Positions 18,337-28,500 of a stretch of DNA of 56,538 nt are shown here, one piece after another. The notes under the pieces were generated by a model that made no database searches, had not been told where the DNA came from, and worked only from the letters and a program-made list of their open reading frames with translations. The translations under genes were made by a program, and so were the position numbers. The stretch's first letter is position 1. Each line of letters opens with the position of its first letter. This DNA is from Chloroflexota bacterium (lineage in GTDB: Bacteria; Chloroflexota; Anaerolineae; Aggregatilineales; Phototrophicaceae), in contig JAPOOU010000003.1 of NCBI GenBank assembly GCA_026713245.1, positions 1 through 56,538 on the forward strand, read 5' to 3'.

Positions 18337-18888
18337 ATGGAACCCCTGTTATTGGCAAATGAACTGGTCAAAATGCGGCCATTTGTCGCGGCGGACGTCG
18401 CGCCCGTCTTCGAGTTGGCGAGCGCCAGGGAAATCGCGGAAAACACTTTCGTGCCCCACCCCTATTCGCGGGAAGCGGCGCAGGAGTTTGTAGACCGCGT
18501 TCGGGAGCAATGGTCGACGGACGAAGCCTATGTATTTGCCATCGTAGACAAGGCGACCGACGCCTTTGCGGGCGCCATGGGCATCCATCCCGAAGGCAAG
18601 CACAACAGCGCTACGGTCGGTTACTGGATCGGCAAGCCGTTTTGGGGGCGCGGTATCGCAACGGCGGCCTTGCGGTTGCTCATCCGTTTTGGCTTCGAGC
18701 AACTCGAGCTCAATCGCATCGAGGCAGGTCATCTGGACCATAACTTGGCATCCGGTCGTGTGATGCAAAAGGCGGATATGCGCTACGAAGGAAGGCGCCG
18801 TCAATCGCAACTCCATCGCGGACAATACAAGGATGCAATCTGGTACGCCATTTTGCGCGAGGACCATTGTCAAGGCTCAAGACAGTAG
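18337..18888 (+). CDS. GNAT-family N-acetyltransferase (RimJ/RimL-like)
   Basis: The product has 183 residues starting MEPLLLANELVKMRPF, the usual first strand of RimJ/RimL-like enzymes. The acetyl-CoA-binding region is VGYWIGKPFWGRGIATAALRLLIRFGFEQL, with the Q/RxxGxG/A loop reading WGRGIA. Later NLASGRVMQKADMRYEG corresponds to the family's N.AS.rvmeK.Gf..EG motif. It transfers acetyl groups to an amine, often a protein N-terminus or small molecule. The ATG at 18337 follows the HtrA stop closely. Confidence 0.88.
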   Translation: MEPLLLANELVKMRPFVAADVAPVFELASAREIAENTFVPHPYSREAAQEFVDRVREQWSTDEAYVFAIVDKATDAFAGAMGIHPEGKHNSATVGYWIGKPFWGRGIATAALRLLIRFGFEQLELNRIEAGHLDHNLASGRVMQKADMRYEGRRRQSQLHRGQYKDAIWYAILREDHCQGSRQ

Positions 18889-18919
18889 CACAGTTGCGCG
18901 GACTGATCCTCGCAAGTAA

Positions 18920-19091
18920 TGAAAAGGACCCCAGAGGATTAGTCTACGGTCCTTTGACTGTCGAATTCACAGTCTTGCGGTTAGATGGGAGTGCCCCCTA
19001 ACGGAGCGTCCCTAAGAGGTGTGAATGGGCTAGAGGGCAACCCCCTTATCACCGTTCATTATTTGATCACCTCCTCTACTCAGCCGACGAT
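18920..19091 (-). ncRNA. Candidate structured small RNA with leader ORF and terminator
   Basis: Read on the minus strand, a promoter-like pair is followed by AGGAGGTGATC, a full complement of the 16S rRNA 3' end. Ten bases after the AGGAGG comes a 9-codon ORF (MNGDKGVAL). Next come hairpins: GGTG...CACC around GGGGGTTGCCC, GTTAGGGGGCACTCCCATCTAAC (two-part), and GACTGT/ACAGTC at about 18955-18975. The last is a terminator, AAAGGACC...GGTCCTTTT, at 18922-18957. No gene lies downstream on this strand, so the transcript would stand alone. It could be a small regulatory RNA, a tiny protein gene, or only the 3' end of the convergent GNAT transcript. Confidence 0.4.
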
Positions 19092-19097
19092 AAAGGG

Positions 19098-19126
19098 AGT
19101 TTATCACAAGTTGGCCAAGAATGCAA
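19098..19126 (-). promoter_or_regulatory. Possible promoter of the small RNA
   Basis: On the minus strand TTGCAT and TAAACT are separated by exactly 17 bases, a modest sigma-70-like match placed so that transcription would begin near 19091. Confidence 0.3.
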
Positions 19127-19311
19127 GCCGCGCATCAACTGAGTAAACAATAACAGTTCAATGCGGGGCAATACAGGTCGGTAAAGTCTAGAGCGCGTCG
19201 TCAACAATTTGACTTCGCTCATGACAGCGGGCAAGGCAGCGGCTCGCGGGCGCAGTCAGGAATGTCGCGCGGCTATGATATAATGCAGACGGGAAAGAGA
19301 GAGACGCAGTA

Positions 19312-19890
19312 ATGACCAGGCACTACAATCCTTCTCACCGCCGGCAGGCGATACAATGGGCACAAAACCTCATGGCGCGCGGCTTTTACGTGCTGGATAC
19401 CGAAACGACCGGTCTCGGCGAACGCGACGAGATCATACAAATCGGCATCGTAGACGCCGGTGGCAATGCGGTTTTGGACCAATTGATCAGGCCAAGCATG
19501 CCGATCCCGCCGGGCGCAGCCAGAGTGCACGGTATCACAGACGATGACGTGATCAATTCGCCGATGTTCAGCAGCCTTTACATCAAACTCTCGAGCTTGT
19601 TGGCGGGAGAAGCGGTTATCGCCTACAACATGGATTTCGACTGGCGTATGTTGCAGCAAACAGTCGCGCGCTATCGCCTGCCCAGTATTCGCATCGGCAA
19701 ACGGGACTGCGCTATGAAGCAGTATGCAAAGTTCAAAGGCAAGCGCAGCGGGCATGGTCGCGGCTACGTATGGCATAAGTTGACCAGCGCGCTGGCGCAA
19801 GAGCGCATCGCAGTAGGCGATGCCCATAATGCGCTTGGCGACGCGCTGATGACGCTTGAGTTGGTACGAAAGATGGCAATCTCGTCCTAA
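19312..19890 (+). CDS. DnaQ-like DEDDh 3'-5' exonuclease
   Basis: The product has 192 residues. The three exonuclease motifs are in place: ExoI VLDTETTG, ExoII YNMDFDWRML, and ExoIII as H-N-A-L-G-D (HxxxxD, the DEDDh type). It has only the exonuclease domain, so it is either a proofreading-type subunit or a free RNase T/ExoX-like enzyme. The ATG at 19312 lies eight bases after a GAGAGAG stretch. Isolated gene on this strand. Confidence 0.88.
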   Translation: MTRHYNPSHRRQAIQWAQNLMARGFYVLDTETTGLGERDEIIQIGIVDAGGNAVLDQLIRPSMPIPPGAARVHGITDDDVINSPMFSSLYIKLSSLLAGEAVIAYNMDFDWRMLQQTVARYRLPSIRIGKRDCAMKQYAKFKGKRSGHGRGYVWHKLTSALAQERIAVGDAHNALGDALMTLELVRKMAISS

Positions 19891-20093
19891 CGCGTCCCCT
19901 GGGCTGTTGTCTTCGGCGACCCTACAACAATGTTTGACCGCCTCTGGCATTTGCCGCAGCAAGTCAAATAGGCCTCTTATTCGTTTGTCATCTACCTGAA
20001 ATCGTATATAACAAGTGTAGATTGGGCGCGCGAGGAATCTGAAATGGCGCGGTCCCCGTTGCCGTTTGTTGATGGTGTGGACAGGAACGAGAT

Positions 20094-21905
20094 GTGATCC
20101 GACCTAGATTGAAATTCAAACACATTTGGCTTTTCCTGATAACTGCCTTGCTGTTACTGCCTGTGGGACGCGCGTTGGCCGCCGATATCACGGTCGATGA
20201 AGACTGCAGCCTGTACAACGCGATCTTGTCCGCAAACGGGGAAGACCAGGTAGAGCCCTTGAACAGTTGCGAAGACGGAGACGAAGCCGTCGATGCAGAG
20301 CAAACCGGCGCCGATACGATCACGATTGATTTGACGGGTACTGAAGAAGGTGCGATTACGCTAACATCGACGTTGAGCGTCAGCTCTGAAGTCGTTATTG
20401 ATGGCGCCGGGTTCGTGATAAACGGCGACGATAGCTATCAAATCTTCAATGTTGACGGCGGCTCGCTCGAGATCATGAATCTGACGATGACCGCTGGTTC
20501 GAGCGAAGCGACTGGCGGCGCAATCTACGTCAGCAATGGTTCCCTTTCAATGAACAATAGCGTTGTCTCCAATAGCGGGTCAGCCGGCCACGGCGCAGGC
20601 ATCTACGCCGATTCCAGCGATATCGTTATCACGAATAGCGCCATAAGCGGGAATACGGCTGGCGCAGATGAAGCTGTTTCGGGCGCCGGCATCTATTTTG
20701 TCGGCGGGGAAGAGAACAGTCTGCTCATCGACAAGAGCGGTTTCAGCTCGAATAGCGCGACGGATGACGGCGCCGGCTTGTACATCAACAGCGGAATCGC
20801 AACGATCACCAATTCGTCGTTCGCAGAAAACAGCGCGGCCGACAAGGGAGGCGCTATCTACAATGCGGGAACCGCGACCCTTATCCATGTGACAATTGTC
20901 GATAACAGCGCGGAGACGGGCGGCGGGATATACGACAACTCATTGCTCCATTTGTATAACAGCATCCTGAGCGGCAATATCGAGGAAGATTGTTCGGGCA
21001 CATTGAACAGCAACGTAGGCAACCTGATTCAAGACGGCACCTGCGGGCACGAGGAATTGGTTGAGAACCCGCTGCTGCTCAAACTTGCCGGATTACCGGT
21101 TTATTACGTGCTGCAAGAGGCCAGCCCAGCGATTGACAGCGGGAACGCAGGCAAATGCTTGCAGGAAGACCAACGTGGACTCGAACGACTGGAGGGATTC
21201 TGCGATATTGGCGCCTCCGAGTATTTGCCGGGATCATTTGCCTTCCAGATCCAAAGCGCAGTGGCAAACACAGCCGCCACCGACACGGAGGATGAATCTG
21301 CTGCTGCTGCTGCGGCGGCGGAGGGATCAAATACGACGCCAGCAACAGCAACGCCCACATGCCAGTCCCTGCCAGCCGGCGTAACCGTGACCGGCCATGT
21401 TAGCGGAACCCAATGCCAGGAACGAGACGCGGCAGGCGTCGGGAACCAGGTCATCATTGACTATGGCTTCAAAAAGGCGATAGATCTTTGGGGGCACGTG
21501 CCCGAAAGCGGCTTGAGGATTTGCTTCCAGGACACTGGCGCGATCATCTTGCTTGACGCCGCTACCTCGCCACGCACGATCGTTCCCTTGGCCACAGACA
21601 CAGAGGAAGACTGGCGCTGCGCGGATGTCGATCGTGAGGGCACAGCGGTATTGATGGATGAAAACTTCATGTCTTCCGAAGCGGCGGTCGACGTGGAAAC
21701 ACCGCTGTCCGGTTGCACGATAACAACGACCGACATTCTCAATGTCCGTAACGAGCCTGCCGGGGATACCGTTGTGGCCGTGCTCTTGAACGACGTCAAT
21801 CTTACGCCTAGCACACGTACCGCAGCATGGTTCAAAATCGACTATTTCGGGATCGTCGGTTGGGTCAGCGCCGACTACGTCACGACATCAGGCGCCTGTC
21901 AGTAG
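20094..21905 (+). CDS. Secreted right-handed beta-helix protein with C-terminal SH3b domain
   Basis: The product has 603 residues with a GTG start at 20094 after GGAACGAG. A signal peptide covers residues ~1-30 (HIWLFLITALLLLPVGRALA). Residues ~60-350 carry repeated TGGAIYVSNGS / GAGLYINSGIATITNSSFAENS units of the parallel beta-helix type seen in surface and adhesin-like proteins. An Ala/Thr-rich spacer (~395-430) follows, then a region ending in an SH3b domain (TTDILNVRNEP to GWVSADYV), which often binds cell-wall polymers. Ligand unknown. A strong terminator follows. Confidence 0.82.
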   Translation: MIRPRLKFKHIWLFLITALLLLPVGRALAADITVDEDCSLYNAILSANGEDQVEPLNSCEDGDEAVDAEQTGADTITIDLTGTEEGAITLTSTLSVSSEVVIDGAGFVINGDDSYQIFNVDGGSLEIMNLTMTAGSSEATGGAIYVSNGSLSMNNSVVSNSGSAGHGAGIYADSSDIVITNSAISGNTAGADEAVSGAGIYFVGGEENSLLIDKSGFSSNSATDDGAGLYINSGIATITNSSFAENSAADKGGAIYNAGTATLIHVTIVDNSAETGGGIYDNSLLHLYNSILSGNIEEDCSGTLNSNVGNLIQDGTCGHEELVENPLLLKLAGLPVYYVLQEASPAIDSGNAGKCLQEDQRGLERLEGFCDIGASEYLPGSFAFQIQSAVANTAATDTEDESAAAAAAAEGSNTTPATATPTCQSLPAGVTVTGHVSGTQCQERDAAGVGNQVIIDYGFKKAIDLWGHVPESGLRICFQDTGAIILLDAATSPRTIVPLATDTEEDWRCADVDREGTAVLMDENFMSSEAAVDVETPLSGCTITTTDILNVRNEPAGDTVVAVLLNDVNLTPSTRTAAWFKIDYFGIVGWVSADYVTTSGACQ

Positions 21906-21926
21906 CGTTTCACAACTGCTCTCTCG

Positions 21927-21958
21927 ATCCCTCCATGACGCGACATGGAGGGATTTTT
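21927..21958 (+). terminator. Rho-independent terminator after the beta-helix gene
   Basis: The stem TCCCTCCATG / CATGGAGGGA with a 6-base loop is followed by TTTTT. It lies 22 bases after the stop codon. Confidence 0.88.
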
Positions 21959-22055
21959 GCGTCGTGTCTTTGCTCATCGAAACGTATTCAGAGACTGCTG
22001 TCGCAGTGGAATATAACGCTGGCCTGCATATAATATAAGCTTGTCAATCATGTAC

Positions 22056-22140
22056 CACAGCCGCTCGGCGGCAGCGAAAAAGTCAGCCGCGCTCACACAA
22101 AATAACAAGCCTTCTCGTCGCATGAGCGACGTGGTTTGTT
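22056..22140 (-). repeat. Dispersed two-hairpin repeat, copy R2
   Basis: This is the best-formed copy. On the minus strand, AACAAACC pairs with GGCTTGTT, enclosing CGTCGC-TCAT-GCGACG. It is followed by TTTTGTGTGAGCGCGG, and then the hairpin GCCGC-CGA-GCGGC. It ends 20 bases before the start codon of the dehydrogenase gene, on the opposite strand. Confidence 0.75.
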
Positions 22141-22160
22141 AAAAAAGAGAGACGGATCTC

Positions 22161-22919
22161 ATGCGCTTTACCGACAAAGTTGTGCTCGTTACTGGCGCTT
22201 CTCGCGGAATCGGACGAGAAGTGTCCCGACAATTCTCCGCACGGGGTGGCAAAATCGCCATCCATTACAAGCAGAACGTGGACGCAGCGAGAACGACGCT
22301 TGAGGGGCTTTCGGGACGCGGCCACAAGACCTTTCAAGCCGATCTGGCAGATCCCGATGCTGTACAATCCCTGGTTGATTCGGTCGTTAAGCGGATGGGA
22401 GGCATCGATATCTTGATCAACAATGCCGGCATCTACGAGGAGAGGCCGCTCACCGACGTCGGCTACACCGAGTGGCAAGCGCATTTTCAACGCGTTATTT
22501 CAGTTAACTTGCTCGGACCGGCCAACCTCATCTACTGCGTCGCTCAAGAGATGATTGCGCGCGGCGGCGGGCGAATTGTCAGCATTTCGTCGCGAGGCGC
22601 ATTCCGTGGCGAGCCGACGGCGGTTGCCTATGGCGCCAGCAAAGCCGGACTGAACAGTATGGGGCAATCACTGGCGCAGTTGCTGGCTCCCCACGATATA
22701 TTCATTGGCACGGTCGCGCCCGGTTTCGTAGAAACGGATATGGCCGCCGAACGGCTGGCGCAGGCGGACGGCGACGAGATCAGGAATCAATCCCCGCTTG
22801 GGCGCGTCGCCAAGCCAGAAGACGTGGCCTACGTCGCACTCTTCCTGGCATCGGCAGGCGCGGAGTTTACTACAGGTTGTATCGTTGACGTGAATGGCGC
22901 ATCGTACTTGCGCACATGA
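22161..22919 (+). CDS. Short-chain dehydrogenase/reductase (FabG-like)
   Basis: The product is a 252-residue classical SDR. The cofactor motif is TGASRGIG, the structural motif NNAG (INNAGIYEE), and the catalytic residues are Ser in VSISSRGAF and Y-x3-K in YGASKAG. The C-terminus has TGCIVDVNGA. It is an NAD(P)H-dependent oxidoreductase; FabG-like 3-ketoacyl reduction is one possibility, but the substrate is not determined. An acetyltransferase gene starts 16 bases downstream, probably in the same transcript. Confidence 0.9.
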   Translation: MRFTDKVVLVTGASRGIGREVSRQFSARGGKIAIHYKQNVDAARTTLEGLSGRGHKTFQADLADPDAVQSLVDSVVKRMGGIDILINNAGIYEERPLTDVGYTEWQAHFQRVISVNLLGPANLIYCVAQEMIARGGGRIVSISSRGAFRGEPTAVAYGASKAGLNSMGQSLAQLLAPHDIFIGTVAPGFVETDMAAERLAQADGDEIRNQSPLGRVAKPEDVAYVALFLASAGAEFTTGCIVDVNGASYLRT

Positions 22920-22935
22920 TGACGCCCGTGAAGAT

Positions 22936-23496
22936 ATGAAACCCATCGATTTGCGAACCGACCGACTGCGCATTCGGCAGTTTCACGAGCGGGACATTGA
23001 AGACTGCATTCGCTTTCGAGCGCAAGTCTTTGGCATAAAAGAACCGCGCCAAAGAGCAGAGAATTGGCTGCAATGGACAATCGACAGCTACCGCGAACTG
23101 GCGCAACTTGGGCAGCCGCCTTATGCCGACTACGCCGTAGAATCACGCGCGAACGGGCATTTTATCGGCTCGGCAGGGATCGTGCCGACGGTCATAGCCT
23201 GGGGCGCGCTGGCGGGCGATCCGGCTGACAAGCTACTCCGTCCGGAGGTCGGCTTGTTCTGGGGAATCATGCCGCGCTATCGAAGACGAGGGTTCGCGGG
23301 CGAAGCCGGCATGGCGTTGGTGAGCTATTTGTTTCGAGAGTTAAGTATTGCCCGCATAGTGGCCACGACCGAAAAAGACAATATCGCTTCTCAAAGGACG
23401 ATGGAACATTTGGGTATGACTCTTCGGCGCAATCCCTTGCCCGAACCGTCGTGGCTCCAGGTCGTCGGCGTGATCAAGCACCCGCGCCGACGCTGA
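22936..23496 (+). CDS. GNAT-family N-acetyltransferase
   Basis: The product has 186 residues from MKPIDLRTDRLRIRQF at 22936, the typical first strand of the RimJ/RimL group. The frame extends further upstream but would overlap the dehydrogenase gene. The acetyl-CoA site is GIMPRYRRRGFAGEAGMALVSYLF, and the following DNIASQRTMEHLGMTLRRNP matches the family's N..S..v.eklGm motif. Not closely similar to the GNAT at 18337. Operon with the dehydrogenase. Confidence 0.87.
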   Translation: MKPIDLRTDRLRIRQFHERDIEDCIRFRAQVFGIKEPRQRAENWLQWTIDSYRELAQLGQPPYADYAVESRANGHFIGSAGIVPTVIAWGALAGDPADKLLRPEVGLFWGIMPRYRRRGFAGEAGMALVSYLFRELSIARIVATTEKDNIASQRTMEHLGMTLRRNPLPEPSWLQVVGVIKHPRRR

Positions 23497-23621
23497 TTCT
23501 ACAATACTCACAATGCCGTCTATCGCATCCCTATGTTAGACTTCATCTCGGATGGCAAAGGGATCCGCTGCCGTGTCCTGCGCGATGGCAGGCCGGTTTT
23601 CGAAATAGTTAGGAGAATGCA

Positions 23622-25211
23622 ATGAACTACAAACTGATTGGTGTTTTGGTACTGGTCGTTTTGCTTGTCGGCGTTGCCGGCGCGCAGGACGACAGCTTCG
23701 AGTTGACGATCATGCACACGAACGATGTGCATGGTCATCATGAGCCGCAGCGCAACGGTGATGGCGGCGCGGCGCGGCAAGCCACAGTTGTCAACCAGAT
23801 CCGCGCCGAGGTTGACAATCATCTCTTGCTGGACGGCGGCGACCGCTTTACGGGAACGCTCTTCCACGTCCAGTATCGCGGACAAGACAGCGTTCAGATC
23901 ATGAACGCCATCGGCTACGATGCCATGGCTTTGGGCAATCACGAATTTGACGACGGCAGCGAAGTTCTGGCCGCTTTTGTGCAAGGGCTTAACTTCCCGG
24001 CGCTAAGCGCCAACACCGATTTCAGCGAAGATCCTTTGCTGGCAGGTCTGATCGAGCCGTCGGTCGTACTCGAAGTTGGCGGCGAGCCGGTGGGCATCAT
24101 TGGTTTGGTCACGCCGGAAACCGCGATTCTCGCCAAGCCTAGCGAGCATCTTGTCTTCCATTATGATTTGATCAACGTAACGCAAGATCAAGTCGACAAG
24201 CTGACCGCCGAAGGCGTCAACAAAATCATTCTGCTCACCCATATCGGGTACGGCGCCGATCTGGAAGTCGCGCAAGGCGTCAGCGGCGTCGACGTTGTGG
24301 TGGGCGGCCACACCAATACCTTCCTCAGTAATACCTACAGCGGCGCCCTGGGCGAATATCCGACCGTGGTTGAGAGCGCCAGCGGAGAACCGGTATTGGT
24401 CGTGCAAGCCAGCACCAAGACCGTCTATCTCGGTCGACTGGATGTCGAGTTTGACGGAGATGGTCTGGTATCCGATTGGGATGGCGACGCGATTCTGCTG
24501 AGCCGTTACATCAGCCCGGATCCGGACATTAGCGATTTGATCGCCGGCCTGGCGGAACCAATCGCCGAACTGCGCTCGCAATCTGTCGGCGAAACCGCCA
24601 TGGCGCTGACGGGCACCAGCCCACGCCTTTGCCGTATCGAAGAATGCTTGCTGGGCAATGTGATCAGCGACGCCGTGCTTGAGGATACGGGTGTGGATAT
24701 CGTCTTCCAGAACGGCGGCGGGATCCGCGCCGATATTGACGAGGGCGAGGTAACACTGGGCGAAGTTCTCACGGTGCTGCCCTTCGGCAATTTGATCAGC
24801 ACCTTTGAGCTGTCAGGCGCCGATGTCATTGCCGTCCTCGAGAACAGCGTCAGCCGCATTGAACTGGACGAGAACAATAATCCTACGGTTGACGGCGCGT
24901 CCGGACGCTTCATGCAGGTTGCTGGCTTGCGCTATGCCTTTGACGCAACGCAGGAAGTCGGCAGCCGCATCGTCAGCGTCGACGTCATGCAAGACGGCGA
25001 ATATGTCGCATTGGATGCGGAGGCCATATACAGCGTCGCCACCAACGACTTCGTACGCGCCGGCGGAGACGGTTACTCCGTGCTCGCCGAGAACGCCATC
25101 AATCCCTACGATCAGGGTCGTCCGCTGGATCAGGTCGTTGCCGATTACATCGCCGCCAACAGCCCGATCAGCGCCATGCTGGAAGGACGCATCACGCATC
25201 AGGCAGGCTGA
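23622..25211 (+). CDS. 5'-nucleotidase / UshA-family metallophosphatase, exported
   Basis: The product has 529 residues. A signal peptide covers ~1-22 (LIGVLVLVVLLVGVAGAQ). The calcineurin-like domain shows MHTNDVHGH, LDGGDRFTGT, ALGNHEFD, LLTHIGYG and VGGHTNT. The C-terminal 5'-nucleotidase domain begins ~320 and contains QNGGGIRADIDEG, the nucleotide-binding site motif. These enzymes release phosphate from extracellular nucleotides or nucleotide sugars. A clear Shine-Dalgarno (AGGAG) precedes the ATG. Single gene ended by a terminator at 25346. Confidence 0.92.
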   Translation: MNYKLIGVLVLVVLLVGVAGAQDDSFELTIMHTNDVHGHHEPQRNGDGGAARQATVVNQIRAEVDNHLLLDGGDRFTGTLFHVQYRGQDSVQIMNAIGYDAMALGNHEFDDGSEVLAAFVQGLNFPALSANTDFSEDPLLAGLIEPSVVLEVGGEPVGIIGLVTPETAILAKPSEHLVFHYDLINVTQDQVDKLTAEGVNKIILLTHIGYGADLEVAQGVSGVDVVVGGHTNTFLSNTYSGALGEYPTVVESASGEPVLVVQASTKTVYLGRLDVEFDGDGLVSDWDGDAILLSRYISPDPDISDLIAGLAEPIAELRSQSVGETAMALTGTSPRLCRIEECLLGNVISDAVLEDTGVDIVFQNGGGIRADIDEGEVTLGEVLTVLPFGNLISTFELSGADVIAVLENSVSRIELDENNNPTVDGASGRFMQVAGLRYAFDATQEVGSRIVSVDVMQDGEYVALDAEAIYSVATNDFVRAGGDGYSVLAENAINPYDQGRPLDQVVADYIAANSPISAMLEGRITHQAG

Positions 25212-25240
25212 TCGCGCTCGCAAATGACAGTCGCCCTGCG

Positions 25241-25316
25241 CGTAATCGGCGAAAAAGTATGCCGCGCTCACACAAATTAACAAACCGTCTTCTTGCATAC
25301 GCAAGGGGGGGTTGTT
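25241..25316 (-). repeat. Dispersed two-hairpin repeat, copy R3
   Basis: On the minus strand the first hairpin is CTTGC-GTAT-GCAAG, changed at several positions relative to other copies yet still fully paired, with an outer AACAA.../...TTGTT stem. The TTTGTGTGAGCGCGG block is kept; the final hairpin is degenerate. Confidence 0.65.
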
Positions 25317-25345
25317 AAGGAAGAATAACAGCAAGACCCGGGAAG

Positions 25346-25372
25346 ACCGCTGGCAGAAGCCGGCGGTTTTTC
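25346..25372 (+). terminator. Terminator after the 5'-nucleotidase gene
   Basis: The stem ACCGCTGGC / GCCGGCGGT (one T-G pair) with loop AGAA is followed by TTTTCTTT. Confidence 0.8.
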
Positions 25373-25502
25373 TTTGACTGTCAGACGGCCGCTTGCGCCC
25401 GGTCTGACGTAATCGCATACTGGCTGGTGAAGACCCCGAATTGGAACTATGCTATAAGCAGGTTTCGCGTCGCAATGACCAATACCAGCGTAGCAATTTC
25501 CC

Positions 25503-28500
25503 ATGCAAAACGGCGGCAGCTTCTACGACATTTTCTTCATCTACCATCCGGAAGATATCGAATTCACGCGTCGATTGGCAGCGCGGCTAGTTGCTGGCAA
25601 TATCGTCTGCCGTCTTGATGAAGAAATTGGCATGACTGAAGCAACTGGGCAGGCGTTGCGGGATACAATATTGCGCTCGCATACGATTGCGATTGTCCTG
25701 TCGCCGGACTCCGCCGAAAGCCAATTGTGCAATGAATTGATTGAATACGCGGTTGCCAACGGCAAGCGCTTCATCAGTGTGATCATCAACGAAGCAATCG
25801 CCGTCGCGGTCCATCCGGCCATTGCAGAAAACGCCTACGTTTTCTTACGCGAGGAAGATGACTTCGACGCCAGCGCCCATGCCTTGATACAACTCCTGCA
25901 AGTTGACGCGCATCTGCGCCTGCATACCGAGTTGCTAGTCAGCGCCAGCGCCTGGAATCGGGAGGGGCGCGCAAGCGATCTGCTGCTCGCCCCCGAGCGC
26001 GCGGAAGAGGCGCGCCAGTGGCTGGCGGCGGGCGTCAGCCGCAGCCCGAAGCCATCGCAGCTTCTGGTTGAATTCGTTCACGCCAGCCGACGGCAGAAGC
26101 CGAAGCCGGCGCGCGGATTCCTAACTCATGTCGCGCTTGGCTTGTTCGCCGTCGTGATCGTGCTCGCGGTTGTCGGGATTGTTCAGAGCGTGATGGCCGG
26201 CCAAAGCGCGGCAACCGCCACCGCAGCGTATCTCGCGACGAGTGAGCAAGGAACCGAACTCGCGCGATCCGCCGCCGCAAGCGCAACAGCAGAGAGCAAT
26301 AGCGCTGTTCGGGTAATATCGAATCTCGCGGCAACCAGCGTCCGCGTCAGAGAAGCGGTTTTGGCAACCGCGGCCGTCCAGGCGCATAACGCGACCAGAC
26401 AGGCCGTGATAACCGCGACCTCCCAGGAAGCGACGGCCGTGCACGCTACCAAGGCCCGAGCTATTGAGATAGCGCAACTGCAAAGCGAGATCGCAGCGCA
26501 GGCGGTCGTCGACGGCGCGGGGCGCGCGCTCGCCGACGGGGACCTTGAACTGGCTCTGGCATTAGCCTGGGAAGCGGCGCGGACCCTCGAGAATCCCTGG
26601 CCGGCTTTGCAGATCCTTCGTCAAGGGCTCGAGCGCAGTCCAGCGGCGACGGTTGACAACATATCATCCCTGCAGATTCATCCGGATGGCCAGCAAATTG
26701 CCATGGTCCCACGTTCAAGCCGGCGTGTACTGGTATATAACGGCGTGACTGGGCGGCTCGACTACGAAATTGACGATCACGCAGGCGACATCAGCGCAAT
26801 CGCTTATGCCGGCGACGGACAAATGTTGATCAGCGCGGCGCAGGATGGAGAAGTGGTCATTCGCTCCAGCGCAGATGGCGCCGCGCGCTATCGCTTGCGC
26901 GAGCATACGGGTCCGGTTCGGGCCATGGCAGTATATCGAAGGGACAACCGGTTGGTCACGGCCGGCGACGACGCGCTTATCCTTTGGGATCTCGATACCG
27001 GGAGCAGCCTGGCCAGCTATGCGCCGGGAGCGGGAGAAGGGCTGGCGATCAGAGAATTGCTGGCGACCGCCGACGACGCGCGCATAATCGCCTGGTCGGA
27101 TGCCGGCGGGGTGGTCAATATGACGCAGCATTCGGCCCAGACGCTGGCGCTGCTTTCGCCGGAAGGCGACGGCCGCGTCTACCTGGGTTTCGACCGAACT
27201 GGCGGCATCGCCTACAGCGGCGGTCGCAGTTTGCCTGCGTATGCCGGCGATCCCAACATTGGCAATCTTGTGCTCTGGAACGCCGCTACCGGACGGCAAC
27301 TAACGCAACTTTCCGAGGGTTTCAACTGGTCGCTCATCAGCGGAGGAAATATCGCCAGCGCGACTGACAGTCTCCAGTTCATCGCATTTGGCGACGGCAC
27401 TGCCCTGCTCGGCGTAGAGAATAGCATTGGCGAGAAACGGCTGGCGCAAATTAGCATTGACGACGGGACCGTTATGCGTACTTACGATGACGAGTTTGCC
27501 GCCGGTCTGGTCTCGGCGTATATCATTGGTGCAGATGTTGCGCTGTCTCTAACGAGCGACAACCGGCTGGTCACATGGTCTACCATCGACGGCAGCTTGA
27601 TCCGCCAGGTTGGCTTTTCGCCGCAACCTCTGGCGCGAATCGTGGTCGACGGGCAGGGCAAGATCGTACTGGGTTGGGCGATCGATGGCAGCGTCCGTTT
27701 GTGGCCGATAGCGCCAGCGCTATCGGACCAGCCCCGAATTCTTGATGAGTCCGCCGACGACATCAAGATCAACCAGACGGGAGCGGCTCTGATCGTAAGT
27801 GACAGCGGCGGTACGCGGCTAGTGAGCGTAGTCGATGATGAAATCCTCTTCCAGAGCGACGGCGTCAGCCTGACGCGGATAAACGAAGACGGCTCATATC
27901 TTGCCGTATCCGCCGATGGCGAGATCCAACTTATTGACGCCGAGAATGGTCGGATCGAGGCGACCTGGCGCCTAGACGCTGATCGGGCGCGAGAGATGTT
28001 TTTGGCGCCAAAAGGGGACGCGCTGCTGGTGGAAACCGAAGCCGGCGAATTGCTGCTGCTGCGAAGGGACCATGCTGCGCCACAGCGACTGAACCGGGGA
28101 GACTTTGGAGAATCCATGCTGGTCAGATTTGCGGTCGACAGCAGCGCGGTTCTCAGCTTGCATCCAGCAGGCGCCTTGTTGTGGCAAGGGGACGTTGGGG
28201 AGCCGACGGCAGCCTACGCGCTGGGCGCAGCGCCCAAGTATGCCACGTCTGATCGATTCAAGGTCGCGTTTAGCGATGGCGGCGGCAGCCTCTATTTTTT
28301 TGTGCGCCTGGAAGGAGGCCTGGCAGGCCTGACTGTAGTCGATCTGGAAGAGGATTTAATCCAGCGCCAGGCTTTTGTCGATGTCGCTCAGGGCGAATTG
28401 GCGGCCCATGGGAAGTATCTCCTGATAGCGCGCGTCGATGGAAGCGCTCAGGTGCTAGATACATCCAGCGGAGCGATCCTCAATGAATATGCGGAGGTCG

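Noticed and set aside
19060-19075. TGATCACCTCCTCTAC resembling the 16S rRNA 3' end
   Set aside because: Upstream sequence shows no 16S homology; read on the other strand it is a long Shine-Dalgarno before a small ORF, which explains the match better.
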